7,798 nt of DNA from the NCBI GenBank assembly GCA_023406965.1, contig JAEXTI010000022.1, forward strand, positions 1 to 7,798, in the 5' to 3' direction. This stretch comes from Chloroflexota bacterium (GTDB lineage: Bacteria; Chloroflexota; Anaerolineae; Anaerolineales; Anaerolineaceae). Positions 7,358-7,798 of the stretch are shown here, piece by piece. The notes beneath the pieces were generated by a model. It was not told the origin of the DNA and made no database searches. It saw only the letters and a program-made list of their open reading frames with translations. The position numbers and the translations under genes are program-made. Position 1 is the first letter of the stretch. Every line of letters begins with the position of its first letter.

Positions 7358-7795
7358 TTAAAGTTTTAACACCCAGTAATGAGTCCACAACGGCCAAATG
7401 ATGATAAAACAATTAGCGACAGAAATTGCATAACAGATACTGGGGGAGCCAAGAAAGAACCAGCTTATAGTCCACCACGTGATGATCCCGCAGCCTAAAC
7501 CGAAAACAGCACTCATTAGCCAATAAAAGTATTTTTCAACAGGCCCGACATCGGTTTTGGTCCACTTCTTATTAGGGTAGTAGCTAAAAGAAGATATCCT
7601 CGACAACCTTGAGTAAAGACCACAAAACCATACAGTAAGCAAGAAGCGGATAACAAAATCAGAAGCGATTGATCCTAATATCCGCGATCTTTCGATGAAT
7701 GACGAAACTCCAAGCAAGAAAAAGACAACCAGAATTGGAAGAACAAAACCATATACCACTCTTATAATTTTTGAATCCATAGAAGCCCGAAACAT
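7358..7795 (-). CDS. Four-helix membrane protein, unknown, possibly 5'-truncated by the window edge
   Basis: I do not recognise this 145-residue protein. Predicted transmembrane helices lie near 12-33, 45-62, 89-114 and 119-140, with a basic, Tyr/Ser-rich linker (about 62-82, including PNKKWTK) between the second and third. It is rich in Trp and Phe, as small polytopic membrane proteins often are. The ATG at 7795 is only three bases from the window end, so its ribosome site cannot be seen and the frame may continue upstream. The in-frame ATG at 7780 has no obvious Shine-Dalgarno. The gene is AT-rich and lies 99 bases upstream of the ATG of the helical-protein gene on the same strand. That gap shows no clear promoter or terminator. 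Confidence 0.65.
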   Translation of the reverse strand: MFRASMDSKIIRVVYGFVLPILVVFFLLGVSSFIERSRILGSIASDFVIRFLLTVWFCGLYSRLSRISSFSYYPNKKWTKTDVGPVEKYFYWLMSAVFGLGCGIITWWTISWFFLGSPSICYAISVANCFIIIWPLWTHYWVLKL

Positions 7796-7798
7796 ATA

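Noticed and set aside
1..7798. CRISPR array, tRNA, rRNA, insertion sequence or prophage genes
   Set aside because: No regularly spaced repeats, cloverleaf-like sequence, transposase or integrase motifs were seen on either strand.

Overview
The window looks like bacterial chromosomal DNA. Most of it (about 1 to 6250) is GC-rich, dense and operon-like. The last 1.5 kb is clearly AT-richer: a hand count gives 44 of 60 G+C at 4381-4440 and 18 of 60 at 6541-6600. The pairing of two half-transporters with these NBD motifs, next to a GH29 fucosidase and an LpqC-type esterase, is reminiscent of Chloroflexota (Anaerolineae-like). That placement is an impression from gene content, not a demonstrated assignment.

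Left part, + strand (1-3467): two overlapping half-transporter genes encode a heterodimeric type IV ABC exporter. The first enters from outside the window and lacks its N-terminus. The second starts inside the stop codon of the first (ATGA). The two ATPase domains are asymmetric: one has a normal Walker B Glu but an LSAGE signature, while the other has a perfect LSGGQ but Asp in place of the catalytic Glu. This predicts one working and one degenerate ATP site. A strong intrinsic terminator (perfect 15-bp stem plus T run, 3474-3512) ends this operon.

Middle part, - strand (6252 down to 3511): three tightly coupled genes converge on the same terminator. In transcription order they are a membrane-anchored or secreted LpqC/PHB-depolymerase-like serine esterase, a cytoplasmic-looking GH29 alpha-L-fucosidase with a C-terminal beta-sandwich, and a GNAT acetyltransferase. 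They are joined by an ATGA overlap and then a 1-nt gap. The set suggests handling of acylated, fucose-containing glycans, with the GNAT's role unknown.

Right part, - strand (7795 down to 6337): three small AT-rich genes of no recognised family: a 4-helix membrane protein, a soluble all-helical (HEAT-like) protein and a 3-helix membrane protein. The composition change and orphan content suggest acquired DNA. No integrase, transposase, tRNA, attC site or CRISPR is visible, and I cannot name a system. No stretch over 300 bases is gene-free; the largest gaps are about 80 to 112 bases.
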